From positions 27,144 to 91,143 of the forward strand of contig JAGYLH010000003.1 in the NCBI GenBank assembly GCA_018400955.1: a DNA stretch of 64,000 nucleotides, in the 5' to 3' direction. The notes under the pieces were generated by a model, which worked only from the letters and a program-made list of their open reading frames with translations, was not told the DNA's origin and made no database searches. The first letter of the stretch is position 1. The number at the start of each line of letters is the position of its first letter. The position numbers and the translations under genes were made by a program. Positions 40,256-49,624 of the stretch are shown here, one piece after another. The DNA is from Bacteroidales bacterium (GTDB lineage Bacteria > Bacteroidota > Bacteroidia > Bacteroidales > F082).

Positions 40256-40816
40256 TAGTATCCCAAATCCCTTTTAACAATTCGACAACAATTAACTATT
40301 ATTTATCTGAAGAAAATTATAAGTGCTAAGATTCTGGTTTGGAATATCTCAGGCATTGTACAAAAAAAGTATTGATTTAACCCCCAAATGTTGAAATGTA
40401 TTCGTTGTTTTGTATTCTTTTCAGATCTACTACAAAAAGGTAGTTATATTTACATGTATTAATTACTAATAATCAAGTTGTGGATTCAAAAACTTTAATA
40501 TGTTAAACTAAGAAATTAGCCTTTGCAAGTGTTTGTGCTGGCCAAAAGCGGTATGCAAAGTATGTCCCACCCTAATGGGAAACGCGTGATACTCCCTGCT
40601 TAAGCAATAGTGAGATTAAACACATTTCGCTCAATGTATTGAATTCCTAAAAGAGTAAGAAGGGCAATGGTATTAATTGAAGATTTGAAGAAGCAGCTGG
40701 GCAAAGCAGGTAGCTATGTGGACTACTCTTTGGCGAGGGCGACTTTTTATCTTTCGAAGCTATACGATTTTTCTTTTGTAATCTGTTTCTCTATTGAAAA
40801 CCAACCAGCACACACA
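40256..40816. other. Gap between S74 gene and DUF4837 gene
   Basis: No full gene is recognised in these 561 bases. Frames near 40525-40600 (VFVLAKSGMQSMSHPNGKRV) and 40667-40750 (EDLKKQLGKAGSYVDYSLAR) look protein-like and may be the remains of one frameshifted gene, but I cannot name it. The character changes near 40500 from AT-rich to the composition of the rest of the window. Confidence 0.4.
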
Positions 40817-41829
40817 ATGAAATCGATAATCTCTTTATTTATCCTGTTTCTTTCGCTTTGTGGATTGTTTGCATGCGAAAGCCCTGAACGCCGAACCCCG
40901 CTCGGTAGGGGCAACCTCTGAAATTCTCGTGGTAACGCAGAATCAGTGCCAATGGGACGGTCCTCAAGGGAGGCCGTCAGGGACTATTTCGGGCAGTTTG
41001 CATGGCCCGCAAGATGAACCATTGTATAAGTCGTGCATATCACTGTTGACAAGCTTTCGGATATGTTTAAAAACACCGTGGAACATCATCATCGTTGAGA
41101 ATGACAGCAAGCTTAAAGAGGCAGCTAGGAAAACCCGTAATAATTCGTGGTCGTGAAACCGCAACGGTGATTAAAATAAATGCCCCCGAAACAGTTTCCT
41201 TACACAGGTAGCTTTTAATGATAATAAAGAAGGCTTCCGATATTGTTCGATCGCGCTGAAAGGAGCGTTTGATGAATATTTTCAGGCCAACGGCCAAAGC
41301 CAGCATAACGGAAGCATTTTACGCCCATATGGAATAAAATGTTGATTCCGGAGGGCTTTTTATTGCCAAAAGCAGATGGTTTTATATGGATACGAAAGGA
41401 AATATTGATCAAAGCCAGGCCATTATGGCATGGCACATACACCTTATCGCGACACTGCTGACTTAAGCAATTCACGATTGGTATTCGTCCGCGATTCCAT
41501 TGTGGCAGCGCATATACCCGGACCATCGCCGGGCACCTTTATAAAATGACCGATAAACAATTTATTCCACCTTTTAACGTGGCGTGACAGATCAATATGT
41601 TACTGATTTCGCAGTTGAAATGCGTGGTATGTGGCTTGCAATCGGGGATTTTGCGGGGAGGGTCATTCCTGTCCTATACTCATTGTAAACCTGAAAACAG
41701 GAACCTGCTGACGGCTGAGGGGTGGCGGGAGTGCGCCCAACAAGGACAAGCGCGCCGACGAGCCAGCCAGACGGAAGCGCTGCCTATAGTTTAGATGTTG
41801 GTGTGGAAGCGGATACCTCAACACCCTAA
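40817..41829 (+). pseudogene. DUF4837 family lipoprotein, frameshifted
   Basis: The start MKSIISLFILFLSLCGLFACES is a lipoprotein signal with the lipobox LFAC. The following frames read EILVVTQNQCQWDGPQG, FGQFAWPAPQDEPLYK-like, NIIIVENDSKLKEA, KPVIIRGRETATVIKINA, FLLPKADGFIWIRKE, GTFIKMTDKQFIPPF and GGSFLSYTHCKPENRNLLTAEG. This order is typical of DUF4837 proteins of Bacteroidota, of unknown function. Around ten indels break the frame; the protein otherwise reads full length (about 335 residues), so sequencing errors are likely. Confidence 0.8.
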
Positions 41830-41845
41830 AAACCTGCTCAGACAG

Positions 41846-42253
41846 TTATTCTTTCTGGTAAGTGATGGTCAGTTTTCCCAAGGCTGTTTGAGATTCAGCG
41901 GTGATTGTGCCATCTTTGTAAACACCCAGTTCGCTGAGTAAAGAGGCTGCTTCTGCAAAGCGGTAATCAATTCTTCCGCTTTCTTCATCAAAAAACCAAT
42001 AGGCTTTCAGGGTTTGATCCATTGTATGGATATGCATTATGGAATCGTTCAGGAATTTAAAAAACAACTGTTTTTCAACCTGAATAACCTGCTTCAACAT
42101 TTCGGGTGTGGCCAATTGCTCATCAAAGGCAGCATCTACATCAGCGGCGCGCCAGGTGCCGATGAACTTGTCATATGGATTTGAAGAACAGGCATATATG
42201 CCTGAAAACAATGTAAGAACAATAATAAAACGAATGATAAGGCTGTTTTTCAT
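41846..42253 (-). CDS. Small lipoprotein, lipocalin-like
   Basis: I set the start at MKNSLIIRFIIVLTLFSGIYACSS, a lipoprotein signal with lipobox IYAC, six residues after the ORF-track start. The mature part (DKFIGTWRAADVDAAFDEQ, FFKFLNDSIMHIHTMDQTLKAYWFFDEESGRIDYRF, GKLTITYQKE) resembles small lipocalin-like envelope proteins of Bacteroidota. Function unknown. It converges on the DUF4837 gene with a 16-base gap. Confidence 0.65.
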   Translation of the reverse strand: MKNSLIIRFIIVLTLFSGIYACSSNPYDKFIGTWRAADVDAAFDEQLATPEMLKQVIQVEKQLFFKFLNDSIMHIHTMDQTLKAYWFFDEESGRIDYRFAEAASLLSELGVYKDGTITAESQTALGKLTITYQKE

Positions 42254-42270
42254 TGGGGTCAAATTTTGCA

Positions 42271-42278
42271 CAAATTTA
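42271..42278 (-). promoter_or_regulatory. Promoter -7 box for the small lipoprotein gene
   Basis: TAAATTTG on the minus strand matches TAnnTTTG, 17 bases before the ATG at 42253. Confidence 0.4.
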
Positions 42279-42390
42279 CAAAAAGCGGATTTGCAAAACC
42301 GGTATTTGCCAAATTTGCGTTTGTTTACAGTAAATAATTATCTTAGCCCCCTGATAATTAAAAAATGTACTCACTCAAAAAAATCACACA

Positions 42391-42843
42391 ATGAACGTAA
42401 TCAGAAAATCCATTTTAGTGAGCTTGTTGCTCATTATACCTTTCAGTCTGTTGTTTTCTCAAAACAAAAAAAGCGATATCTTTGGTATATGGCTCAATCA
42501 GGATGAAGATGCACAGGTGGAAATGTTTGAACGCAGCGGTAAGATATACGGCAAATTGGTATGGCTTAAAAACCCTACTGACGACGATACCGGTAAAGCC
42601 AAGCTTGACAAGAACAATCCGGATGATGAACTGAAAAAGAAACCATTGATGGGCCTTGAGATATTAAAAGGCTTCACTTTCGATGGTGATGACGAATGGG
42701 AAGGTGGCGAAATATATGATCCAAAAAATGGAAAAACTTATAGTTGTTATATGACTTTTGATGAAAAAGATAAGTTGAAAATCAGGGGATATATTGGCGT
42801 GTCCTTGCTGGGGCGCACCACCTACTGGACCAAGGTGAAATAG
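42391..42843 (+). CDS. DUF2147 domain-containing secreted protein
   Basis: The 150-residue protein has an N-terminal signal peptide (ILVSLLLIIPFSLLFSQ) and then DIFGIWLNQDEDAQVEMFER, GKIYGKLVWLKNP, MGLEILKGFTFDGDDEWEGGEIYDPKNGKTYSCYMTF and IRGYIGVSLLGRTTYWTKV. This is the DUF2147 pattern, a small lipocalin-like barrel found in many Gram-negative bacteria. Its ligand is not known. It is followed by a strong terminator and looks monocistronic. Confidence 0.9.
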   Translation: MNVIRKSILVSLLLIIPFSLLFSQNKKSDIFGIWLNQDEDAQVEMFERSGKIYGKLVWLKNPTDDDTGKAKLDKNNPDDELKKKPLMGLEILKGFTFDGDDEWEGGEIYDPKNGKTYSCYMTFDEKDKLKIRGYIGVSLLGRTTYWTKVK

Positions 42844-42883
42844 TTATCCGAACAGGAATAACCGAATCATAATTCACAACTGA

Positions 42884-42940
42884 AATAGCCTGCCAACCCA
42901 TCCCAAATTGCGGAAGGGGTTTGTAGGCTATTCGTTTTTT
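42884..42940 (+). terminator. Terminator after the DUF2147 gene
   Basis: AATAGCCT and AGGCTATT arms with additional inner pairing (CAACCC/GGGGTTTG) are followed by CGTTTTTT on plus. Confidence 0.75.
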
Positions 42941-42990
42941 AAACTGGTGTTTACCAGCCGGGCAATTTTTACTGAACAAAATATAACAAC

Positions 42991-45213
42991 CTATCTGGGG
43001 CTCAAGGGTAAGGTGAACATAAACAGCGAACCCTTGCCCTCTTCGCTTTCAACAGAGATGCTGCCATGCTGCATTTCTACGAAATTCTTTACCATCACCA
43101 GGCCCAAACCGGTGCCCAACTCACCATCGGTTCCTTTGCGCTTTACTTCAGCACCCAGATTGAAAAGTTCCTGCACATTGGCTTGTTTAATCCCAATGCC
43201 ATTGTCGCGAATGTAAATTCTTACCTGATCTTTTTCCATTTCTGAATACAACTCAATAAGCCCCTGCTTGGCTGTAAATTTTATAGCATTGTTAATCAGA
43301 TTGATTAGAATGCTTTTTGTGAGGTCGGGATCGCAATTAATGGAAAGTTCCTCGGGAATATGGTTTACAATGGTATGGTTTTTTGCCTCTATACGCGAGG
43401 AAAGCACATGCAGGGCATCTTGCAGCACATAGGCTATTCTTGTCTCAACAGGCTTGCAGCTGAGCATGCCTTGCTGTGCCTGCGACCATTCTAATAAATT
43501 CACCAAAAGGTTATAGGTGTTCACGCTACTACGGTGCATTGTTGAGAGCATGGCTTTTTTTTCGTCCCTGCTCATCGTATCAAATTCGTTGATAACCAGA
43601 TCAAGCAAATTAATCAAACCACTGAATGGGCCTCTTAAATCGTGGGAAATTATCGAGAAGAACTTGTCTTTGGTTTGGTTCAGCGTAATCAGCTGCTCCC
43701 TTTGGATTAAAAGGTCCTGGTTGTAACGGTTAATCTCATTTTGTTTTTGCAGAATCTCTTTGTTTTTTTCTTCGAGACGATTATTGTACAACTTGAGCCT
43801 TCTTCGGGCCAGCAGCAAGTTGATCAGAAACAATGCAAAAAACATGATTGCAGCAATACCAAAAACTAAAAGGCGTTGCTGGTTGGTAATAACCTTTTCC
43901 TTAAGCACATTGCTTTCTTTCAGGGCGATATTTTCGGCAGCCTTTTTGTCTGTCTCATAGATTATTTGCAATTCTGCGATGCGGTTTTTGTTGTCGAGCT
44001 CCCAAATGGAATCCCTCAGGGCGATACTTTCCTGATACTTAGCCAATGCCTGTAAGTAGTTGCCCTGCAAACTGTCCAAACTAGATAGCCCACTTAAATT
44101 TTGCCATTGGTATCTCTTTGATTTGATGGCTTTTCCAATGGCCAAACTTTTGTTATGGTAAAACCGGGCTGAATCATAATTATGTATATTCTTATGCAGA
44201 TTACCCATCAAAAAATATAAACCAGCCAAATGACTTGGTTTTGTATTTTTTTGGTTTTCATAAGTTCTTGCCATTCGGTAATAAGCCAATGCCTTATCCG
44301 TTTCGCCATGGGTTTCATAAAGCCATCCAAAATTACTTAACACGGCAATAATAAAATCAACATCCTGATTTTCTTCGGTATAGGACATTGCTTTTTCCCC
44401 ATAAGATAATGCTAAATCAAACGAAGTTTTATCACCTATCAGCAGCGAAAAAATATTATTGATTAAAGTGTTTTCCATGTCTTCTTCACCAATTGCTTTT
44501 GCAAGTTGTTCGGCTCGTTTATAGGTTTCCAATGCTTTGGTTGTATCATTGAGGGAGCCATAAATGTTGCCAAGTACGTTCAATGCATGCCCCAGCCTGA
44601 AAGAGTCCTGCACCATTTCATGGTATTCAAGTGATTCAAGAAGATACCTTAGTGAAAGCTCAAATTTGTCCTGCCGGTAATAGAATAAACCCAAGTCATA
44701 ATTTGTCTTGGCAATACCTTCTAAATGATTCATTTTCTTATCTATACGAAGTGCCTCCTGCAGGAGCTTTCCTGCGCTGTCAGTATTGCCCTTTCGGTTG
44801 AGCAGGGTTCCCAAATTGTTGGCAGCCTCAGCCAGGTTGGGAAGTAATGCATCCGTCTCAGGCAGTTTAAACACTTTGGCATATTGATCTATGGCGCTGT
44901 CAAACTTCCTGCAATACCAATAATAAAGCCCCCAGCTGTTGTAATACCTGGATAAATTCACATCATTTTGGTTATGCAGCATCAGAGATGCGGCTTGTAA
45001 CAGACTGCGTGCTGAATCCTGATTCTTTGGGCTCATAGTTCTGGAAAGGTCAACAAGGGCCGAAAAGCGCTCAGATTGATCTTTGCTTTTCTCAATTACC
45101 TGCAGCAAGCTGTCGGTATAAGTTTGCTGGCTGTTTGCCTGACAGACCCACAAGGATAGAAAAACAAGGAGTGAAAATTTATAACAAAATGGAAGATAGT
45201 TTTTTAAAGGCAT
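42991..45213 (-). CDS. TPR-repeat sensor histidine kinase
   Basis: A 740-residue sensor kinase. The start at 45213 (MPLKNYLPFCYKFSLLVFLSLWVCQANSQ) gives a signal peptide; the ORF-track start adds 34 unlikely residues. Residues 40-400 hold about eight tetratricopeptide repeats (for example AKTNYDLGLFYYRQDKFELS, ALNVLGNIYGSLNDTTKALE) in the periplasm. One membrane segment (LLVFGIAAIMFFALFLINLLLA) and a coiled coil (LYNNRLEEKNKEILQKQNEI) follow. The kinase has the H box FFSIISHDLRGPFSGL, N box ILINLINNAIKFT, G1 IRDNGIGIK and G2 GTGLGLVMVKNFV. No receiver domain and no regulator gene are nearby, so its partner is unknown. Confidence 0.92.
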   Translation of the reverse strand: MPLKNYLPFCYKFSLLVFLSLWVCQANSQQTYTDSLLQVIEKSKDQSERFSALVDLSRTMSPKNQDSARSLLQAASLMLHNQNDVNLSRYYNSWGLYYWYCRKFDSAIDQYAKVFKLPETDALLPNLAEAANNLGTLLNRKGNTDSAGKLLQEALRIDKKMNHLEGIAKTNYDLGLFYYRQDKFELSLRYLLESLEYHEMVQDSFRLGHALNVLGNIYGSLNDTTKALETYKRAEQLAKAIGEEDMENTLINNIFSLLIGDKTSFDLALSYGEKAMSYTEENQDVDFIIAVLSNFGWLYETHGETDKALAYYRMARTYENQKNTKPSHLAGLYFLMGNLHKNIHNYDSARFYHNKSLAIGKAIKSKRYQWQNLSGLSSLDSLQGNYLQALAKYQESIALRDSIWELDNKNRIAELQIIYETDKKAAENIALKESNVLKEKVITNQQRLLVFGIAAIMFFALFLINLLLARRRLKLYNNRLEEKNKEILQKQNEINRYNQDLLIQREQLITLNQTKDKFFSIISHDLRGPFSGLINLLDLVINEFDTMSRDEKKAMLSTMHRSSVNTYNLLVNLLEWSQAQQGMLSCKPVETRIAYVLQDALHVLSSRIEAKNHTIVNHIPEELSINCDPDLTKSILINLINNAIKFTAKQGLIELYSEMEKDQVRIYIRDNGIGIKQANVQELFNLGAEVKRKGTDGELGTGLGLVMVKNFVEMQHGSISVESEEGKGSLFMFTLPLSPR

Positions 45214-45291
45214 AAGGTCAGTCTTTATTGCAAACTTGGTTTGGCTAAAGCAGCAGTTTAATAGAACAATATCAAATTGGCAAGCAATATA

Positions 45292-45325
45292 GTAAAAAAA
45301 AGGCTGTCTGGTCAAAGACAGCCTT
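45292..45325 (-). terminator. Terminator after the 546-residue lipoprotein gene
   Basis: AAGGCTGTCT and AGACAGCCTT form a perfect 10-base stem with a 6-base loop, followed on the minus strand by eight T. It separates the lipoprotein gene from the kinase gene. Confidence 0.85.
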
Positions 45326-45335
45326 CAAGATTTTT

Positions 45336-46976
45336 TTATAAATTAAAAACAGTACTACATATCTCGTCAGGCAGCTCAAAGTCAATCAGCTGATAAGTGT
45401 CTTGTGTAACTGTAACGGTGGTTTCAAACCAATCGTTATTGTAATACATTCCTACTACATAGTCCTGTCCCACTTCAACATCGCATACTACGGCATCACC
45501 TTGCACCATGGATGCCCAGCGCCAGTCCCATCCATCAGCTTTGCGGAACCAAACGCCAAAGCTGGGCCTGATGACAATATTGGGCGCGCTGGCACAATAG
45601 AGCTCCAGCTCAACAGTAAGTACTTCGGCCACGCCGGTTGTGATTAATGGGATGGTGACAGTGGTGTTTTCACAAAGATTTTCGATATAGGTTGTTTCGA
45701 ATGAAGGGTCAACCTGAACGCCCGCATAAATATTATTGTCCCACTCAATAAATACAGGTATGCCTGATGGGGCATAAATGGTTTGGATGGGGTCGCCATC
45801 GCACACCCAGAAGTAAACATTTTGCATAAAGCTGTTGTCAGCCTGCCGGCGCATAGTGCCGGTCATATTAAAGCAGTCGCAAATATCTGTATTGGCTTCA
45901 AAAAGAAATGACATGCCTTCATAACAGAATTCGCCCCAGAACCAGTCAAAGTTGTAATACGAAAGGTGTGTCAGCTGGGTGTTGATTTGCAATTGACCAT
46001 TCACATTTTCGATGGTAGCCATGCTTTCTTCGGTCCACTGGCCGCTGTCTTCATCGTAGCTCCATACAGGAATCTGATCTCCGGCAGCCACCAAACCGCC
46101 TGTTTCGGGATTGTATGTTTGCGGTGAAACCACCGAAGTGAGTTCGATTGAGGTGTCATCAAAACTGGCTGCCACGCGCCCGGAAGCATCGGTGATTTCG
46201 ATTGCCACCAAGCCTGCCGAATAAAACAAGCCGTCCTGGTTTTCCCCGTTTAAAAGCTCAACATTGGTCATTAAACCACCCGGAAAAGCTGCCATGGCCT
46301 CTTCCACTGTATTGTCGAAGTGGGCAACCAAGATGTTTAGCGAGCCTGAAAGAGCATTTCCAGCGGCATCGCGCATTATGGTACCTGATGGAATACTCAC
46401 CCGGGCGATATCGCCTGGTGCGTTCACCCGGATTTCGTCTTGCACCACGCCACCAACCAGGTTGCCTATGCCACTTTCGCGGGCGATGGAAACCCCCTCA
46501 GGTGCGTTGTCAATAGCTACCATATTAATCTGCAACAGGTTGCGGCCAGTTGATGTAATTACAACGTTTTGGCTGGTTGAAATATACCCCTCAAGTTGTG
46601 CAACAATATTGAATGTTACAGGCCGGAGCACATTGGGTGCATATTGGGAATTAGGCACCAAGGCCAAACCGGCAAAACCACGTTGTGTTGAAAAAGTTAA
46701 GTTTTGTGGCTGAATACCCGTAATATCCATCACAGCATCCCTGTCGGCACCAGTAATGGTCAGGTTTACTGATAAATCACCTTCGCGGCCTATTTGATGG
46801 CCTGTAGCGGCATCCACCATAATGACATCGATGGTGGTTTCAACAAGGTTAAAATCAATGATTAGCTTGGCGTCTTCTGTGGCATCAATCAGTTTTTTGC
46901 ACGAAGAAAAAGCTATCAGCGCAAACACCACGATCAGCAGGCTTGCGAACTTAAAATGACTAATTGTTTTTTTCAT
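45336..46976 (-). CDS. Large hypothetical lipoprotein with beta-sandwich domains
   Basis: The start MKKTISHFKFASLLIVVFALIAFSSCKK is a lipoprotein signal (lipobox FSSC). The 546-residue protein contains carboxypeptidase-regulatory-like segments (TTIDVIMVDAATGHQIG, TFNIVAQLEGYISTSQNVVI), a ZU5- or P22-like middle (FPGGLMTNVELLNGENQDGL, GLVAIEITDASGRVAASF), the motif WTEESMATIENVNGQLQINT, and a cysteine-rich end (NTDICDCFNMTGTM). I do not recognise a functional family. The gene is followed by its own terminator and preceded by 21 bases by an outer-membrane barrel gene, so both are one transcript. Confidence 0.7.
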   Translation of the reverse strand: MKKTISHFKFASLLIVVFALIAFSSCKKLIDATEDAKLIIDFNLVETTIDVIMVDAATGHQIGREGDLSVNLTITGADRDAVMDITGIQPQNLTFSTQRGFAGLALVPNSQYAPNVLRPVTFNIVAQLEGYISTSQNVVITSTGRNLLQINMVAIDNAPEGVSIARESGIGNLVGGVVQDEIRVNAPGDIARVSIPSGTIMRDAAGNALSGSLNILVAHFDNTVEEAMAAFPGGLMTNVELLNGENQDGLFYSAGLVAIEITDASGRVAASFDDTSIELTSVVSPQTYNPETGGLVAAGDQIPVWSYDEDSGQWTEESMATIENVNGQLQINTQLTHLSYYNFDWFWGEFCYEGMSFLFEANTDICDCFNMTGTMRRQADNSFMQNVYFWVCDGDPIQTIYAPSGIPVFIEWDNNIYAGVQVDPSFETTYIENLCENTTVTIPLITTGVAEVLTVELELYCASAPNIVIRPSFGVWFRKADGWDWRWASMVQGDAVVCDVEVGQDYVVGMYYNNDWFETTVTVTQDTYQLIDFELPDEICSTVFNL

Positions 46977-46997
46977 GTCTTATTGGGTTTTAAAGTT

Positions 46998-47699
46998 CTA
47001 AAATAATCTGAAGGATAGTTGAAAATTGACCATAGGTAAAAACTGGAAACTGTTTAAGGCTTGCTCAATCAAGAGGGTTTGTTCGGGGCTTGCAGTTGGA
47101 GCAAGCATGCCGGTAGCCTCAATGCCTATTTCGGGGTTTCCATGATAAACCCCCCCAAGCTCAAGTGCAAATGAAACCACACCATTGCGCGAAATAGTCC
47201 GTCCGAGGCCAATGCCTATATAGGGCGATATGGTATTGCCCGGTTTTAAGGAAATGCTTAACTCTCCTACCTGTTCAGGTGAAACTTCCATAATGCCCAG
47301 TTGGAATCCGTTTTTAGGTGTACCAACAGCTTTGTTTTCAAACATATTGTACAGTGCGCCACCTGCAAAAAAGAAGCCCTTGGCTACCTGCCAGTTTGCA
47401 ATAAGGGAGATGGCCCCCGTTTTAAACTCATTTGAACCCATAACCCCTAAAAACTCGCTGTCCACATCCAGGTTGTATGCAAAATAAGAGCCGCCCACTC
47501 TTAAGTGAAGTGTGCGGAGGATATTGGTTGTGATCTCAACACCGGGACCGAAAGTGCTTAATTTTAATCCCAGTGCCACACCAATCTTGTGGGAAGGGTC
47601 GCTGTCACCGGTGGTTTCTGGCGCAATTTCCTGGGCAGAAAGCCGCATAACAAACAGCAACACAAAAAGACTTAACAAAAGCCGTTTTAAAGTTTTCAT
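46998..47699 (-). CDS. Outer-membrane beta-barrel protein
   Basis: The 233-residue product has a signal peptide (LLLSLFVLLFVMRLSAQ) and alternating strands such as HKIGVALGLKLSTFGPGVEITTN, LHLRVGGSYFAYNLDVDSEFL, ISPYIGIGLGRTISRNGVVSFALELGGVYHG, ending in NFQLSFRLF with a terminal aromatic residue, as in outer-membrane barrels. It is probably 8-10 stranded. It is the first gene of a pair with the large lipoprotein and has a well-formed promoter upstream. Confidence 0.78.
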   Translation of the reverse strand: MKTLKRLLLSLFVLLFVMRLSAQEIAPETTGDSDPSHKIGVALGLKLSTFGPGVEITTNILRTLHLRVGGSYFAYNLDVDSEFLGVMGSNEFKTGAISLIANWQVAKGFFFAGGALYNMFENKAVGTPKNGFQLGIMEVSPEQVGELSISLKPGNTISPYIGIGLGRTISRNGVVSFALELGGVYHGNPEIGIEATGMLAPTASPEQTLLIEQALNSFQFLPMVNFQLSFRLF

Positions 47700-47744
47700 A
47701 TGATCGATTTTTGGTTGGTAAGTTTTTATTCTAATTCAATAGTA

Positions 47745-47775
47745 CAAAGCTAACTGATTATTTAATTGGTGTCAA
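47745..47775 (-). promoter_or_regulatory. Promoter for the barrel/lipoprotein pair
   Basis: On the minus strand TTG-N20-TAGCTTTG matches the TTG/TAnnTTTG consensus, 45 bases before the ATG at 47699. Confidence 0.6.
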
Positions 47776-48161
47776 TTATTTTTAGTAAAAAAACTATAAG
47801 TATCACTTTTAATAGTTTTTTGAAAATTATAGTGGTCAGATTTGTGTGTTCGATCAAAGAAAGTGCATGCTGTTCAAGCTTAAATCAGGAGGTTCTTCTT
47901 ATCCTATTCAATGTTTAGGCTTATGGTTAGATAGTTGCGTTTTCTCCTCCATTCAGCAGGTCTAATTTTGGATTAAGCTACAGATATTCAAATTTTTCAG
48001 ATCCTTCACTCAAAATTTAAAGAATAGGCATTTGAAAGCGAGGGATGGACTATTTTGGAGGTTTTGAAACAAATATGCATGCATCAAAACCTTGCCTGTT
48101 TAAAAGTTAATATTGGCTTTTCAAATTATTTATTAATTTTAGACCATAAAAAGAAGCAAAT
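47776..48161. other. Intergenic region before the MltF-like gene
   Basis: Except for the promoter at its left edge, no gene or RNA structure is recognised. The 3' part is AT-rich; TTAATTTTAG at about 48133 is one base off the -7 consensus and could serve the plus-strand gene. Confidence 0.4.
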
Positions 48162-49601
48162 ATGAGGAAATTGTATCGCTTGATTATCTTTTGTGGAGCA
48201 TGGAGCATTCTCTCTTTGGGTTTATCCTGTCAGCAGAAGCAGCCAACGGATGAAGTTGATTCAGGAGATACCACCAACAGCTTGGACAAGGTGCTGCAGC
48301 GCAGGCGTTTGATTGCCTTAACAGATTATAATTCTGTAAATTACTACATATATCGTGGGGAACCTATGGGGTATCAATATGAAATGCTAAAACAATTTAC
48401 AGATTATATTGGTGTAGGACTTGAAATCCGCATCAAAAACAACCTCCCAAAAAGTTTTGCTGCCCTTGAGTCGGGTGAGGCCGACATTTTGGCCTTGGGT
48501 TTAACGGTAACACAAGAGCGTCAGCAAAAATTTGACTTTACAGCGCCTACAATTATTACAAGGCAGGTTTTAATTCAGCCAATGCCCGAAAATTGGCGAC
48601 GTATGTCCACTCGTGACGAGATAGAAAAAAATTTACTTCGCAGCAGTCTCGATTTGGCAGGTAAAACAGTTCATGTTCAAGAAGGTGCGATTTTTAAAAA
48701 ACGACTTGAGACACTTGCCGATGAAATTGGCGATACCATTTTTATTGTTGAAGACGATCGGGAGGTGGAGGAGCTCATTGGTGCAGTGGCTAGTGGCGAA
48801 ATTATGTTTACAGTGGCTGATGAGCATATTGCCCTCGTTAATTCGCGCTACCACAACAATATTGATGTTCGGACCCCCATCAGTTTTCCACAGCGCCTTG
48901 CCTGGGCATTGCGCAAAGAAAAGGACAATGAACTGCTCAATGAAATAAACAGCTGGCTTGATGAATTCAGCAATTCGCTGCATGCAAGGTTGATACATGA
49001 TAAGTATTTTAAAGGCCATCGTGTTGCACGCATGGCAAGTAGCGACTACCATTCCCTTACTGGTGGGAGGCTTTCGGTGTATGATGAAACCATCAGGGAG
49101 GTGGCACAAATGATTAATTGGGATTGGCGCCTGCTTGCTTCGCTGATTTATCAGGAGTCAGAGTTCAAGCCCGATGCATTAAGTTGGGCAGGTGCTTTTG
49201 GGCTGATGCAGCTGATGCCCGTTGTAATGGAACAGTTTGGTATTGATTCTACAGTTAGCCCTGAAGAGCAGATACATATCGGTGGAAGATTTATCAATTA
49301 CCTTGAAAGGCAAATACCACCTACAGTTACCGATTCAGTTGAAAAAATAAAATTCATCATGGGATCATACAATGCCGGGGTTGGGCATGTGCTGGATGCA
49401 AGACGGCTGGCCGAAAAATATGATAGAAACCCGAATATCTGGACCAACCACGTTGATTTTTTTATACTCAACAAATCCAAGCCATCCTTTTACCGCGATC
49501 CGGTTGTTTATTATGGCTATGCCCGCGGTGATGAAACCTATAAGTTTGTAAATGAAATATTTGAGCGTTACGAACACTATCGAAACCTGCTCCCGGATTA
49601 G
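48162..49601 (+). CDS. MltF-like membrane-bound lytic transglycosylase
   Basis: The 479-residue lipoprotein (lipobox SLGLSCQQ) has an N-terminal solute-binding domain family 3 (LIALTDYNSVNYYIYRGEPMGYQYEML, ADILALGLTVTQERQQKFDFT) and a C-terminal SLT domain. The SLT motif is LIYQESEFKPDALSWAGAFGLMQLMP with catalytic Glu near residue 332, then IMGSYNAGVGHV and YARGDETYKFVNEIFERY. This is the MltF domain order; MltF senses and cleaves peptidoglycan at the outer membrane. It is complete, in contrast to the MltD-like gene at 34.4-36 kb. It converges on the flavodoxin gene. Confidence 0.92.
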   Translation: MRKLYRLIIFCGAWSILSLGLSCQQKQPTDEVDSGDTTNSLDKVLQRRRLIALTDYNSVNYYIYRGEPMGYQYEMLKQFTDYIGVGLEIRIKNNLPKSFAALESGEADILALGLTVTQERQQKFDFTAPTIITRQVLIQPMPENWRRMSTRDEIEKNLLRSSLDLAGKTVHVQEGAIFKKRLETLADEIGDTIFIVEDDREVEELIGAVASGEIMFTVADEHIALVNSRYHNNIDVRTPISFPQRLAWALRKEKDNELLNEINSWLDEFSNSLHARLIHDKYFKGHRVARMASSDYHSLTGGRLSVYDETIREVAQMINWDWRLLASLIYQESEFKPDALSWAGAFGLMQLMPVVMEQFGIDSTVSPEEQIHIGGRFINYLERQIPPTVTDSVEKIKFIMGSYNAGVGHVLDARRLAEKYDRNPNIWTNHVDFFILNKSKPSFYRDPVVYYGYARGDETYKFVNEIFERYEHYRNLLPD

Positions 49602-49624
49602 ATAATTAGCGAACTTTATTTGCC

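Noticed and set aside
40667-40921. 84-residue ORF starting MVLIEDLKKQ as a separate gene
   Set aside because: Its second half is the lipoprotein signal of the DUF4837 gene in the same frame; the first part may be a remnant of another gene but could not be identified.
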